64,000 nucleotides of DNA from CBDFNC01 sp965249895 (GTDB taxonomy: Bacteria; Pseudomonadota; Gammaproteobacteria; Enterobacterales; CBDFNC01). Below the pieces are notes generated by a model, which saw only the letters and a program-made list of their open reading frames with translations, ran no database searches and was not told where the DNA came from. A program made the translations under genes and the position numbers. Positions 35,150 to 44,469 of the stretch are shown in pieces; within the stretch, counting starts at the first letter, position 1; each line of letters starts with the position of its first letter. The stretch is from assembly GCA_965249895.1 (NCBI GenBank), contig CBDFNC010000004.1, positions 1,478,882-1,542,881 of the forward strand. Direction: 5' to 3'.

Positions 35150-36078
35150 TTTCGGCCTCCTTTAAGTTCAGAGTAAAGATAAGGCACGATAATGGCGGCA
35201 ATGATGATCAGCATAAACACAGCACTACTGGCGCCGACACCAATCTGATTACGGGTAAACGAGTAGGAATACATAAAGGTGGCAGGCAGCGCGGTAGCAT
35301 TTCCCGGACCGCCGCCTGTTAGGGCAATAACCAGGTCAAAGCTCTTAATGGCCAGATGCACCAGCACAATAAACGAGCTCATAAATACAGGCCCCAATTG
35401 CGGAATGATGATTCGGGTGTAGATTTTCCAGGCCGGCGCGCCATCCATTTGCGCGGCCTTAAGGATCTCATTGTCTATGCCCCTTAGGCCCGCCAGAAAC
35501 ATCGCCATCACAAACCCAGAAGCCTGCCATACCCCGGCGATCACCACTGTATAGATAGCCATATCGGAATTTACCAGCCAATCGAATTTAAAATCCTCAA
35601 AACCCCACTCGTGCATAGTGCGCTCCAGGCCTAATCCTGGGTTAAGAAACCACTTCCAGGCAGTACCTGTAACAATAAAGCTCAGCGCCATGGGATAGAG
35701 ATAAAGCGTTCGCAGGCCGCCTTCCAGGCGAATTTTCTGATCCAGTAAAATGGCCAGAAACAGGCCAATAATCAGACACAAACTTATATACAGACCACCA
35801 AATATAAACAGGTTCTCCAATGAGGTCTGCCAGGTCAGGGTATTCCACAGCCGGTGCCACTGCTCCAGGCCAACCCAGCTATAGTCGGGCAGCATTTTTG
35901 AAGCGCTGAAGGACAAATAAACTGTCCACAGAATAAAGCCATACACGAACAGCAATATCACTGCGAAAGAGGGTGCCAGGACCAGCTTAGGTAGATTTAC
36001 CTGCAACCAGCCTATTGCCTTATCGGAGCGATTTTCGACAGTCTTATAGGCCGGTTTTCGATCTACTAGCTGTTGCAT
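35146..36078 (-). CDS. ABC sugar permease, MalF-like
   Basis: 310 residues from ATG 36078 (AGGAGAG seven bases upstream); a longer frame to 36126 lacks a ribosome site. Six membrane spans and the EAA loop DNEILKAAQMDGAPAWKIYTRIIIPQLGP. It pairs with the downstream MalG-like permease to form the membrane channel of the importer. Confidence 0.93.
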   Translation of the reverse strand: MQQLVDRKPAYKTVENRSDKAIGWLQVNLPKLVLAPSFAVILLFVYGFILWTVYLSFSASKMLPDYSWVGLEQWHRLWNTLTWQTSLENLFIFGGLYISLCLIIGLFLAILLDQKIRLEGGLRTLYLYPMALSFIVTGTAWKWFLNPGLGLERTMHEWGFEDFKFDWLVNSDMAIYTVVIAGVWQASGFVMAMFLAGLRGIDNEILKAAQMDGAPAWKIYTRIIIPQLGPVFMSSFIVLVHLAIKSFDLVIALTGGGPGNATALPATFMYSYSFTRNQIGVGASSAVFMLIIIAAIIVPYLYSELKGGRK

Positions 36079-36152
36079 AACACTCTCCTTGTTATTGAAG
36101 GCCAAGGCATTTCCATTGCGTAACAAAAATGCCTTGTGGCCAGGGATGCCTA

Positions 36153-37421
36153 TTAGGAAGCGTTTTGAACCGATGCTGCCAACTGCTTGACCGCCTCTGC
36201 GGATGACATATTGCCGTTAAAATGAGCGGTAATGACGTCATAGAAGGCATTCTTAATGGCGGCCGGGGCGGCGTGGCCATGGGCCAGACTACCAACCAGG
36301 CTATCGTTGGCTACGGCTTCTTTGAGATCCCCCATGGCTTTTTTACCGCAAGCATCAAAGGCTTCATCAGATACATCCGTGCGGGCCGGTACCGAGCCTT
36401 TAACCGTGTTAAAGGCTATCTGGAATTTGGGCGACATGATTGCCTTGGCCATTTTTAGCTGGGCATCGTGGCGGTCTTTATCAACCTTAAACATGGCAAA
36501 CTGATCCGCATTAAAGGTCACCGCACCTTGCGTGCCTGGCGTGCGGAAACAGACAAAGTCCTTACCCGGTTGCTTGCCGGCATTGAGGAATTCTCCTTTT
36601 GCCCAATCTCCCATCATCTGGAACGCCGCGTCGCCGTTAATCACCATGGCCGACGCCAGGTTCCAGTCACGACCGGAGAAGTTATCATCCACCAGTCCTC
36701 TTAATTGCTTCATGCGATCAAACACTTGCTGCATCTTGGCAGAGGTCAACGCCTGCTGATCGAGGTCGACCAATGCCTTACGGTAAAAATCTATCCCGCC
36801 CGTGGCCATTACTACACCATCAAACACTGTGGCTTCCTGCCAGGCCTGACCACCATGGGCTAAAGGTACAAGTCCTGCTGCTTTTACTTTTTCCATCGCG
36901 GCGATAAATTCGTTCCAGTCTTTTGGAATTTCAACCCCGACTTTATCCAGTACCGCCTTATTGCCCCATACCCAGTTGGTGGAGTGCACATTTACCGGTG
37001 CGGAGTTCCATTGACCATTAGACTTGGCAAATTTCTTCAACGCCGCAGGCACCACCTCATCCCAACCTTCAGCCTTGGCCAGCTCATTCAGGTTCGCAGT
37101 TACCCCCTGCTCACCCCAATCGAGAATATCAAAACCCATCATCTGCACCGCAGTGGGTGCATTGCCTGACATTACCCGGGAGCGCAATACGGTCATAGCA
37201 CTGCTGCCACCACCACCCGCTACCGGCATATCTTTCCACTCCACCCCTTGTGATTCCAATGTGCTCCTCAGTGTACCTAACGCCTTGGCTTCACCGCCCG
37301 AGGTCCACCAGTGCAATACTTCCACCTCTGCGGCTTGCACACCCGAGACCAGCGCTGCACTAACGGAGGCACCGACCAAAATAGTGCTGAATGTCTTTTT
37401 AATTGTTGTTTTCGCAGTCAT
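36153..37421 (-). CDS. ABC sugar-binding protein (GtsA-like)
   Basis: 422 residues. Signal peptide of about 30 residues (cleavage near GVQAA-EVEVLHWW), then an extracellular solute-binding family 1 fold: HWWTSGGEAKALGTLRSTLE, GNAPTAVQMMGFDILDWGEQG, QMMGDWAKGEF. It resembles Pseudomonas GtsA glucose/mannose binders, so a glucose-like ring or a glucoside is a reasonable ligand, but specificity is inferred. AAGGAA lies seven bases before the ATG. It is the first transporter gene, 75 bp upstream of the MalF-like permease. Confidence 0.9.
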   Translation of the reverse strand: MTAKTTIKKTFSTILVGASVSAALVSGVQAAEVEVLHWWTSGGEAKALGTLRSTLESQGVEWKDMPVAGGGGSSAMTVLRSRVMSGNAPTAVQMMGFDILDWGEQGVTANLNELAKAEGWDEVVPAALKKFAKSNGQWNSAPVNVHSTNWVWGNKAVLDKVGVEIPKDWNEFIAAMEKVKAAGLVPLAHGGQAWQEATVFDGVVMATGGIDFYRKALVDLDQQALTSAKMQQVFDRMKQLRGLVDDNFSGRDWNLASAMVINGDAAFQMMGDWAKGEFLNAGKQPGKDFVCFRTPGTQGAVTFNADQFAMFKVDKDRHDAQLKMAKAIMSPKFQIAFNTVKGSVPARTDVSDEAFDACGKKAMGDLKEAVANDSLVGSLAHGHAAPAAIKNAFYDVITAHFNGNMSSAEAVKQLAASVQNAS

Positions 37422-37511
37422 TTGAGATTCCTTGGTTTGGATTTAGGCATCAACAGACGCCCTATAGTTGTGGATTACTACTTGTTAAATCCGCTTTGTT
37501 TAAGTCCGCTG

Positions 37512-39053
37512 CTACGACTTAGGCAGCCACCATCCGGTGCGGGGACCCATATGCATCTGAATCGTTTTTAATTCGGTGAACTCCTCCACTCCGAAACGAC
37601 CCAGTTCACGACCCTGGCCACTTTCCTTATATCCACCAAAAGGCAGTTCCGGATAACCACTCATCCAGGTATTCAACCAAACTGTTCCGGCCTTGACCTT
37701 ACGGCCTATGGCCAGGCAGTTATCGATATTTGCGCTCCACACACCGGCGGACAGGCCATAGAGGCAGTCATTTGCTATGGCGATTGCTTCATCCAGACTG
37801 CTAAAAGTAAGCACCGACAACACAGGGCCAAAGACCTCCTGCTGCGCCACCACCATGTCCGGCGATACACCTGAAATAATGGTGGGCTCCATATACAGCC
37901 CCTCGGTCTTCACCTGGCCACCGCCCAGGCTAATCCTGGCGCCCGCTTCACGAGCACCGTCCAAATAACCCTTGATGGTATTCATATGGGATTCAGAGAT
38001 AATCGCGCCGACTTTAGTCTGTTCACACAGGGGATCCCCAACCGGTACCTGGCGAGAGCGCTCAATCACTGCCTGCTCAAACTCCTCAGCAATGGATTCA
38101 TGCACCAGAATTCGCGAGCCACTGTTACAGCATTCGCCGGCATTAAAGTAGATACCAAATACCACAGCATCCACCGCCGCTTCCCAGTCACAGTCCGGGA
38201 AAATTATCTGTGGATTCTTACCACCCAATTCCAGTGACACCTTTTTCAGGGTGTCGGCCGAAGCCGCTGTCAAGGCTTTACCCACGGCGGAAGAGCCGGT
38301 GAAGGAAATCATATCCACGTCTTTATGCGTGGTCATGGTGGGACCGATGTCCGTTCCTTTTCCCACCAGGATATTTGCCGCGCCATCTGGCAAACCAGCC
38401 TGTTGCAACAACTTGCCAAGCAGCACGGTAGTACCCGAGGTCAGTTCGCTGGGTTTAACCACAGCGGTGCAACCGGCGGCCAGCACAAAAGGCAGTTTCT
38501 GACTGACTATCAAGAAAGGAAAATTCCAGGGAGTGATCACACTCACCACGCCGATAGGCTCCCTTAGCACCATGGCCAGCATATCTTCGCCAAGTGTGTT
38601 GTAACTATCACCATGCAGACCACGGGCACAAACCGCGGCGTAGCGCCACAACTCCGCAGCCCATTCAATCTCGTCACGGGCCTGACTAATGGGTTTGCCT
38701 GACTCCATCACTTCCAACAAGGCAAACTCTTGCTGACGCGCCATCACAAGATCAGCCACCTTATGCAAGATTGCCCCGCGCTGGGCACCTGTCATCTTCG
38801 GCCAGTCACCTTGATCAAAAGCGTTACGCGCTGCCGCAATTGCGTCTTGGGTATCCGCCACCGTCGCCCGTGCATAATCCCCTGCCAATACACCGTAAGC
38901 AGGACTGGTACGGGTAAGCCGGCCGCCATCCGAGGCATCTCGCCATTGCCCATCAATAAACAACTGGCCGATAAAAGGTTCATTGGGTATTTCTGCGGCG
39001 CGAGGGCCATCGACCCAAAGCATATTTGCTGATGAAACAGACTCAAAAGCCAT
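37512..39053 (-). CDS. NAD(P)-dependent aldehyde dehydrogenase
   Basis: 513 residues. ALDH signatures PWNFP, SLELGGKNPQ with catalytic Glu275, and FNAGECCNSGSR with the nucleophile at Cys309. PFGGYKESGQGRELG is typical of the betaine-aldehyde/general ALDH branch. It should oxidise an aldehyde intermediate to the acid. AGGAGAG lies eight bases before the ATG, and only five bases separate it from the enoyl-CoA hydratase gene, so the two are co-transcribed. The substrate is not shown. Confidence 0.92.
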   Translation of the reverse strand: MAFESVSSANMLWVDGPRAAEIPNEPFIGQLFIDGQWRDASDGGRLTRTSPAYGVLAGDYARATVADTQDAIAAARNAFDQGDWPKMTGAQRGAILHKVADLVMARQQEFALLEVMESGKPISQARDEIEWAAELWRYAAVCARGLHGDSYNTLGEDMLAMVLREPIGVVSVITPWNFPFLIVSQKLPFVLAAGCTAVVKPSELTSGTTVLLGKLLQQAGLPDGAANILVGKGTDIGPTMTTHKDVDMISFTGSSAVGKALTAASADTLKKVSLELGGKNPQIIFPDCDWEAAVDAVVFGIYFNAGECCNSGSRILVHESIAEEFEQAVIERSRQVPVGDPLCEQTKVGAIISESHMNTIKGYLDGAREAGARISLGGGQVKTEGLYMEPTIISGVSPDMVVAQQEVFGPVLSVLTFSSLDEAIAIANDCLYGLSAGVWSANIDNCLAIGRKVKAGTVWLNTWMSGYPELPFGGYKESGQGRELGRFGVEEFTELKTIQMHMGPRTGWWLPKS

Positions 39054-39058
39054 TTGGT

Positions 39059-39838
39059 TTACTCTCCTTTGAAATTTGCTGGACGCTTTTCGAAGAAGGC
39101 ATTAACCCCTTCCCTGGCGTCATTGGTCATTGCCGACAAGGCGCTGCCCATGGACTCAATAATCATTGCGCTATTTTCGCCGCTGCCGGCATCAATCATC
39201 TGCTTTGACAGCTGCACGGATATTGGCGCCCTAGTCGCTATTTCCTGCGCCATTAGTCGCGCCTTTGCCAGCGCTGCTCCGCATTCGGTCACTTCATTCA
39301 CTAACCCAAGAGTGAAAGCCCGTTGACTACTCAGGGTGCGGCCGGAAAATACCAGCTCTTTGATCACACTCGGGTTGATCAGCTTGTTGAGACGGTGGGA
39401 GCCGGACCATCCCGGGCAGGTCGCTATACCTGTTTCCGGCAGGCCAAATTTGGCCCGCTCATCGGCAATGCGCAGATCTGCCGCCATGGCCAATTCGAAA
39501 CCGCCCCCCAGGGCCGGCCCCTGCACTACGGCGATCACCGGCTGACGCAGGCCAGCCAAGGCGTCAAATACCCGGTGTCCACGCTTGACCCAGGTTCGCC
39601 ACATATCCAGGGCTTGATACTCGGCCCAGGCATTAATATCGGCGCCAACACAAAAGGCTCTTTCGCCGGCTGTATGCAACAGCACAACCTGAGTTTCCCT
39701 GTCCTCATCCAGTTCCATAATTATCGAGTAGAGTGACTCCAGGATCTCAACCGTCAGCGCATTTAGCTTGTCCGGGCGGTTAATATATATTTCTGTTACT
39801 GCACCTTTACGGGTGAGTGTTACCTGGCTATTACTCAT
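39059..39838 (-). CDS. enoyl-CoA hydratase/isomerase family protein
   Basis: 259 residues of the crotonase family. The oxyanion-hole loops are ERAFCVGADI and GPALGGGFELAMAADLRIA, and the second catalytic acid is in FGLPETGIATCPG. It should hydrate, isomerise or cleave a CoA-thioester made by the neighbouring CoA-transferase. Its ATG overlaps the transferase stop (ATGA), so translation is coupled. Family is secure; the reaction is not. Confidence 0.9.
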   Translation of the reverse strand: MSNSQVTLTRKGAVTEIYINRPDKLNALTVEILESLYSIIMELDEDRETQVVLLHTAGERAFCVGADINAWAEYQALDMWRTWVKRGHRVFDALAGLRQPVIAVVQGPALGGGFELAMAADLRIADERAKFGLPETGIATCPGWSGSHRLNKLINPSVIKELVFSGRTLSSQRAFTLGLVNEVTECGAALAKARLMAQEIATRAPISVQLSKQMIDAGSGENSAMIIESMGSALSAMTNDAREGVNAFFEKRPANFKGE

Positions 39839-41442
39839 TGCTGTACTCCAAAGCCTGTCTCTGCGACGGGGTCAAGGGACAGGCCGAAGGGCTCATCAAT
39901 AAATAACTGGCGATCCATCACTTTTATTCGCGAAGACACCCGCAATTTAAAATCAGCCTGAGCCAACACATCACGCTCAAGGTCGATACCCGGCGCAACT
40001 TCGATGACTTCAAGGCCTGCTGGGGTCAGCTGCATAACACAACGTTCGGTCACATACAGCACCTGCTGATTTCGCTCAAGCCCCTTAGCTCCGGAGAAAG
40101 TCACATGCTCCACATGCTTCACCAATTTCTGGAACCTGCCCTCCTGAGTCACCTGGAGACTCGCGTTCTCTAACTTGTATTTGGCGCCGGCGGTGAAAAA
40201 ACCGCTAAACACTATCTTCCTGGCGTGTGCGGTAATATCCACAAAACCGCCACATCCCGCTGTGAGGTATGGCTTACTGCCCAGCTTGGAAACGTTGACG
40301 TTACCTGCCTCATCTATTTCCATAAATGACAGTAAACTCTGATCGAAGCCTGCTCCCTGAAAATAGGTGAACTGCTGTGGACTGGGCATAATACAGTCGG
40401 CATTGGCAGCGCAGCCGAATTCAAATCCCAACAGGGGCACCCCACCTACAGCCCCCTGCTCTACAACCCAGGTCACTTTATTGCCATGCCCTTCTTCCAA
40501 AAGAATTCTCGGCACATTGGCTGAGATACCAAAACCCAGGTTCACCGCCTGGCCTGCCTTCAGTTCCTGAGACACCCGCCGGGCAATGATTTTTTCCGGT
40601 GAAAATGCCGGTGTTGCAAAACTGCTGTCAGGGCGTCTGATCACCCCGGAAATAGCCGGATCATAAGGGGTTTGAGTGGTCTGCATCTGCTCTGAGTCCA
40701 CCACCACAAAGTCCACCAAATTATTGGGGATATGCACCTGATAGGGTCGCTGACTGCCATTGCGAACCACACGTTTAACCTGAGCAATAACTACACCACC
40801 GTTATTACGAACACTCAGCGCTTGCTCCAAGCCGCCCAGATAGGCGCCCTCCTGCTCGTAAGAAAGATTGCCATTTTCATCCGCCGAGGTTGCACGGACG
40901 ATAGCCACATTTGGCACGATAGCCGGGAAAAACAGATACTCGACGCCCTCAAATTCCAGTTTGCGAACGATGGCCTCAGCTTCAGCAAGCTGGTTCATGG
41001 CGCAGCCCTGGCGTTTGGGATCAACAAAGGTATCCAGACCTACGCTAGTCATTACTCCGGGGCGGCGCGCAGCTGCCTCCCGGTGGATGTCAAACATGAT
41101 CCCGCTTGGCACGTTATAGGCTGGGATCCTGTTCTCGGAGATCAGCTTCCATATCTCCGGCATAGGCATACTGGATGGACCACTTGGATATGAGCCGGCT
41201 ATAATTTTGCCCAGCAAACCCTCTTTAGCGATATGATCCACCCCCTTAATACCGTACATATCTCCGGCAGCTATGGGATGCAGGGTTGTTATGGATTTTG
41301 GCGCACCTTCCCTGTCGAAACGCTGACCAATCGCTTGCAACATACGGTCCGGACAACCCAGGCCGCTGGAAGATGAAACGGTAACTATGTCACCATTGTT
41401 GATTAGCGTGGCTGCCTGCTCAAATGAGATAACCTTAGACAT
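39835..41442 (-). CDS. family I CoA-transferase (YdiF-like)
   Basis: About 535 residues from ATG 41442 (MSKVISFEQAATLI); a frame open to 41538 adds 32 residues with no ribosome site. It has alpha and beta halves fused, as in acetate/acetoacetyl CoA-transferases of the YdiF/PCT type. The catalytic Glu is in WVVEQGAVGGVPLLGFEFG. It would activate a free acid with CoA taken from acetyl- or succinyl-CoA. It is coupled to the enoyl-CoA hydratase downstream, suggesting an acid product that enters a CoA-bound route. Confidence 0.88.
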   Translation of the reverse strand: MSKVISFEQAATLINNGDIVTVSSSSGLGCPDRMLQAIGQRFDREGAPKSITTLHPIAAGDMYGIKGVDHIAKEGLLGKIIAGSYPSGPSSMPMPEIWKLISENRIPAYNVPSGIMFDIHREAAARRPGVMTSVGLDTFVDPKRQGCAMNQLAEAEAIVRKLEFEGVEYLFFPAIVPNVAIVRATSADENGNLSYEQEGAYLGGLEQALSVRNNGGVVIAQVKRVVRNGSQRPYQVHIPNNLVDFVVVDSEQMQTTQTPYDPAISGVIRRPDSSFATPAFSPEKIIARRVSQELKAGQAVNLGFGISANVPRILLEEGHGNKVTWVVEQGAVGGVPLLGFEFGCAANADCIMPSPQQFTYFQGAGFDQSLLSFMEIDEAGNVNVSKLGSKPYLTAGCGGFVDITAHARKIVFSGFFTAGAKYKLENASLQVTQEGRFQKLVKHVEHVTFSGAKGLERNQQVLYVTERCVMQLTPAGLEVIEVAPGIDLERDVLAQADFKLRVSSRIKVMDRQLFIDEPFGLSLDPVAETGFGVQQ

Positions 41443-41564
41443 ACTCAACTTCTCGCTTAGCGGTATCGCAGAGGTACTGAACTTCATACCTTCTGCAATA
41501 ACCTGTTGGGTAAAATTGATAGACGGGCCAGCAACCACTCAGTCACCGGCCAAAGAATTACCGG

Positions 41565-42584
41565 TTATTGACTTTGCTTAATATCCGGATAAAAAACCTC
41601 GACACATCGCCCTAAGTCGGCGGACTCAGCAACGGCAAGGGCAATTGCCAATGACTTAACACCGTCTTCACCTGTCACTGCAGCTTCCCCTCCATCACTG
41701 ATAGCCTTGCCAAATTGGCCAAGGGAATAGGCATAGAGATTATGATGCTCGACCTTCAGTGTGCGACGCCCCTGCTCGGTAACCACTTCTACTTCACCTA
41801 TGGGCTGTTGCGTCATTACTCCACGGGCAAAAATGCTGCCTTTGGTGCCATGGATTTCAAGGCCCGTGCCGGCAAAGGGCACGACAAAGGATTCATGGGA
41901 TTGGACCAACGCGCCACTGGGCATACGCATTATGGTCATGGCGCCGTCTTCAATACCGCTGCCCATACCGGCGTTTTGGGCATAGGCCATTACATCAATA
42001 GGATCTTCAGCTAACAGAAAACGGACGGTATCGGCATCGTGTACAACGATATCCAAAATAACCCCGCCGCCAGCCTCGGGTTTATTTATTCTCCAGGTCT
42101 GTAGATTGCTGGGCAGGTGCACCGCATGAAAAATTCGCATAGCGACCACGTCGCCGATAACACCCGATTCAATCTCAGCACGAATTGCGTGATGGCTAGC
42201 GGCGTTTCGCAAGTGATGGTTGGTCCCCATAACCACCCCCGCAGCTCGACAGGCTTCAACCATCTCAACCGCATCAGCCAGTTCCAATGCTAAGGGTTTT
42301 TCGCACAGCACATGCTTACCGGCCGCTGCGGCTGCCAATACCTGATCTTTATGTAATTCGTTTGTGGTGGAGATATAGACCACATCAATCTGTGGGTCGG
42401 CGAGTAACCCTTCAAGAGAGTCATAGACCTGGCCGATACCAAGCCCATCAGCATAGGCCCAGCCACGCTCAAGGTTACTGCTCATTACTGCCACGACATC
42501 GTGACCGGATTGTGCGCGCACCGCGTCTACCATCCATTGCTTAGCTATGGTGCTTGCGCCAATAAAACCCCAACCGATTGTCAT
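41565..42584 (-). CDS. Gfo/Idh/MocA-family dehydrogenase
   Basis: About 339 residues from ATG 42584, with GGAG nine bases upstream; an in-frame ATG at 42614 is less favoured. NAD(P) Rossmann start IGWGFIGASTIAK, the EKP motif in VLCEKPLAL and the substrate-domain block DIVVHDADTVRFLL are family hallmarks. These enzymes oxidise or reduce sugars, inositols and keto-glycosides. It is the first gene of the minus-strand catabolic cluster, directly behind two LacI-type operators. Confidence 0.9.
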   Translation of the reverse strand: MTIGWGFIGASTIAKQWMVDAVRAQSGHDVVAVMSSNLERGWAYADGLGIGQVYDSLEGLLADPQIDVVYISTTNELHKDQVLAAAAAGKHVLCEKPLALELADAVEMVEACRAAGVVMGTNHHLRNAASHHAIRAEIESGVIGDVVAMRIFHAVHLPSNLQTWRINKPEAGGGVILDIVVHDADTVRFLLAEDPIDVMAYAQNAGMGSGIEDGAMTIMRMPSGALVQSHESFVVPFAGTGLEIHGTKGSIFARGVMTQQPIGEVEVVTEQGRRTLKVEHHNLYAYSLGQFGKAISDGGEAAVTGEDGVKSLAIALAVAESADLGRCVEVFYPDIKQSQ

Positions 42585-42629
42585 AAACTTATTCTCCATT
42601 GAGCGACGAAACAAACACCGCAGATAAAT

Positions 42630-42641
42630 TGGAACGTTCTA
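42630..42641. promoter_or_regulatory. LacI-family operator, Gfo/Idh promoter, distal
   Basis: TGGAACGTTCTA, one base short of the perfect palindrome. Its centre lies 15 bp from the next site. Confidence 0.75.
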
Positions 42642-42644
42642 ATT

Positions 42645-42656
42645 TGGAACGTTCCA
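42645..42656. promoter_or_regulatory. LacI-family operator, perfect palindrome
   Basis: TGGAACGTTCCA with the central CG expected of LacI-family sites, about 60 bp upstream of the Gfo/Idh start. Confidence 0.8.
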
Positions 42657-42865
42657 TTTTTTACAAATCAGTAACAATTAGTCAAGATATTTTTTACCAC
42701 ACGTGATCCACGACACATTAATCTTAAATCTATCATCAGTGACTGCACCTCCTATACCTACATGATTATTCTACTCATCGCTTTAGCTGACTTGTTAAAC
42801 GTGAGGCTTAGAGAATGGAGTGAAAAGTGAGGAAGCCGAAAAATAATGTTAACCTGAGTTGAAAT

Positions 42866-42877
42866 TATAACGTTCCA
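42866..42877. promoter_or_regulatory. LacI-family operator, amidohydrolase promoter
   Basis: TATAACGTTCCA (10 of 12 bases), 52 bp before the amidohydrolase ATG, so the plus-strand pair belongs to the same regulon. Confidence 0.65.
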
Positions 42878-42929
42878 ACTTATAATCGATTTTTATCTGT
42901 TGTTCGTAAAAACTAATTGAGGAGGCTAT

Positions 42930-43796
42930 ATGTTCGGCGTTGACCAGCAAGAAAAACCGTATCCGTGGCTCGAGGGGATCACCGACTGCCATATGCACCT
43001 TATTGGCCCGGAGCATAGATTTCCGTTTTCTGACGGACATCAGGGTCAGTTCAATGAATGGACCAGCACCGATTACCTACCGATGGCAGCTAGCCTGGGT
43101 ATTGAACGTTACGTGCTCACACAAACGCCATTTTATGGATTCGATAATCGTAACTTGCTGCATGGCTTGTTGCAGCTGGGCAATAAGGCCCGCGGAATAG
43201 CTGTGGTCGATTCGAGTTTATCCGATATGCAATATTTCGAGCTAAAGCAAGCAGGTGTGGTCGGCGCCAATTTTTACCTAATGGAAGGTGGCGAGTTGGC
43301 CTGGTCTTGTGTTGCCCCCACCAATGAGCGGATCCAAGATTATGGCTGGCAGACTCAACTACAGTTTAACTGCCGGGAGCTGGCGCATAACTTCCATAAA
43401 ATCAACGCCCTTAAGGGTAGCTTGGTGATTGACCACCTGGGTAAGTTTCAACCCTGTGTCAGCACAAGCGATAACAGCTTCAGGCTACTGTGTAAGTTAC
43501 TGGACTCGGGGCGCTGTTTTATCAAGCTGTCCGCCGCCTACGAATCAAGTGATAACAAGATGCCTTATTTAGGCCAAGCAGGATCTCTAGCCCAGTTTTT
43601 GATCCGAGAATACCCCCATACGTTAATTTGGGGCAGCAACTGGCCACATCTTGGCCTAAGTCACCAAACGGACTGGCCAAACCCTCGCAGCTCTCTGACT
43701 AACCTCGAATTCTGGGGGGCGGATAACCAAACCCTGGAGAAAATCCTAGTCACTACCCCATGTAAATTGTTTGGCTTTGAGCATTCGACTCAATAG
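42930..43796 (+). CDS. amidohydrolase-2 family (lactonase-like) hydrolase
   Basis: 288 residues with the N-terminal metal-site motif DCHMHLIG (His21, His23), a later LVIDHLGKFQP and the C-terminal LIWGSNWPHLG. The order and the HRFPFSD loop resemble 2-pyrone-4,6-dicarboxylate lactonase and galactarolactone isomerase relatives. A GAGG ribosome site precedes the ATG. In this setting it could open a sugar lactone made by the GMC or Gfo/Idh enzymes, which is inference. It is co-transcribed with the Dabb gene 13 bp downstream. Confidence 0.82.
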   Translation: MFGVDQQEKPYPWLEGITDCHMHLIGPEHRFPFSDGHQGQFNEWTSTDYLPMAASLGIERYVLTQTPFYGFDNRNLLHGLLQLGNKARGIAVVDSSLSDMQYFELKQAGVVGANFYLMEGGELAWSCVAPTNERIQDYGWQTQLQFNCRELAHNFHKINALKGSLVIDHLGKFQPCVSTSDNSFRLLCKLLDSGRCFIKLSAAYESSDNKMPYLGQAGSLAQFLIREYPHTLIWGSNWPHLGLSHQTDWPNPRSSLTNLEFWGADNQTLEKILVTTPCKLFGFEHSTQ

Positions 43797-43809
43797 CGGA
43801 GGTAAATAT

Positions 43810-44142
43810 ATGATTAGCCATATGGTATTACTAAAATGCCGCCACAACGTAACTGAACAACAGCTGCAAGAGATGTTTGACGCCCTTGCCGCACTGGTAG
43901 ACAAAGTCTCAGGGTTAAAGACTTACAGCGGCGGTGCCAACAATAGCCCGGAGGGCATAGCTCATGGCTATACACATGCTTTCCATATGCTGTTTACTGA
44001 TGTAAAGGCCCGTGATGACTACCTAACCCACCCGGAGCACGAGTTAGTAAAAGGGTTAATTGCCGAGGTACTGACAGACTGCCAAGGAAAATGTGTTAGT
44101 GGTAGATTTCTGAAGTTACTCTGTCTGATGAACTTTTTCTGA
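43810..44142 (+). CDS. Dabb (stress-responsive A/B barrel) domain protein
   Basis: 110 residues from ATG 43810, which follows GGAGG. The start MISHMVLLKCRHNVTEQQLQEMFDALAALVDKVSGLKTYSGGANNSPEG and the HAFHMLFTDVKARDDYLTHPEHE block fit the Dabb ferredoxin-like fold, often found beside catabolic enzymes and sometimes acting as small cyclases or hydrolases. It is the last gene of the plus-strand pair. The final residues (LKLLCLMNFF) look unlike the family and may result from a lost native stop. Confidence 0.75.
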   Translation: MISHMVLLKCRHNVTEQQLQEMFDALAALVDKVSGLKTYSGGANNSPEGIAHGYTHAFHMLFTDVKARDDYLTHPEHELVKGLIAEVLTDCQGKCVSGRFLKLLCLMNFF

Positions 44143-44469
44143 TCCATATTCATCATTCACCGTCGCCAACACGTTTGTGAAACACCAATAAACCGGTATG
44201 GGAGAGTAATAAAGTATCATTTACAAGCATGCACGCTTCGTCCCTAAGCGAGCCAGTCATAAAATATGCCAGGCCGGATTTCGGTTAGCCCGGCGTATCG
44301 CGAGTGGTGACAGACCAATTTCAGGCTTATTCTTGAGTTGTGTAAATGCACTAAGGCCGACTACTTGATTGATGAGAAATAGACACTGTAGTTAATACCT
44401 CAATATTTGGTTTAAGCGTGGTGATACTAATCCACTGTTAGGACGTTAGCCTAGACGCGAGATGGCGAG
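44143..44469. other. spacer before the integron
   Basis: No gene. It contains a copy of a dispersed repeat (44198-44300). Confidence 0.5.
44198..44300. repeat. dispersed hairpin repeat, copy at integron edge
   Basis: ATGGGAGAGTAATAAAGT, then GCACGCTTCGTCCCTAAGCG and TATGCCAGGCCGGATTTCG. Related, degenerate copies lie at 59469-59680 and 60798-60920 and a part at 12622-12668. Confidence 0.6.

Larger units (their letters stand above)
42585..42929. other. divergent promoter region of the catabolic locus
   Basis: 345 bp between the Gfo/Idh and amidohydrolase genes. It holds operators at 42630-42641, 42645-42656 and 42866-42877 and no gene. Confidence 0.7.
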
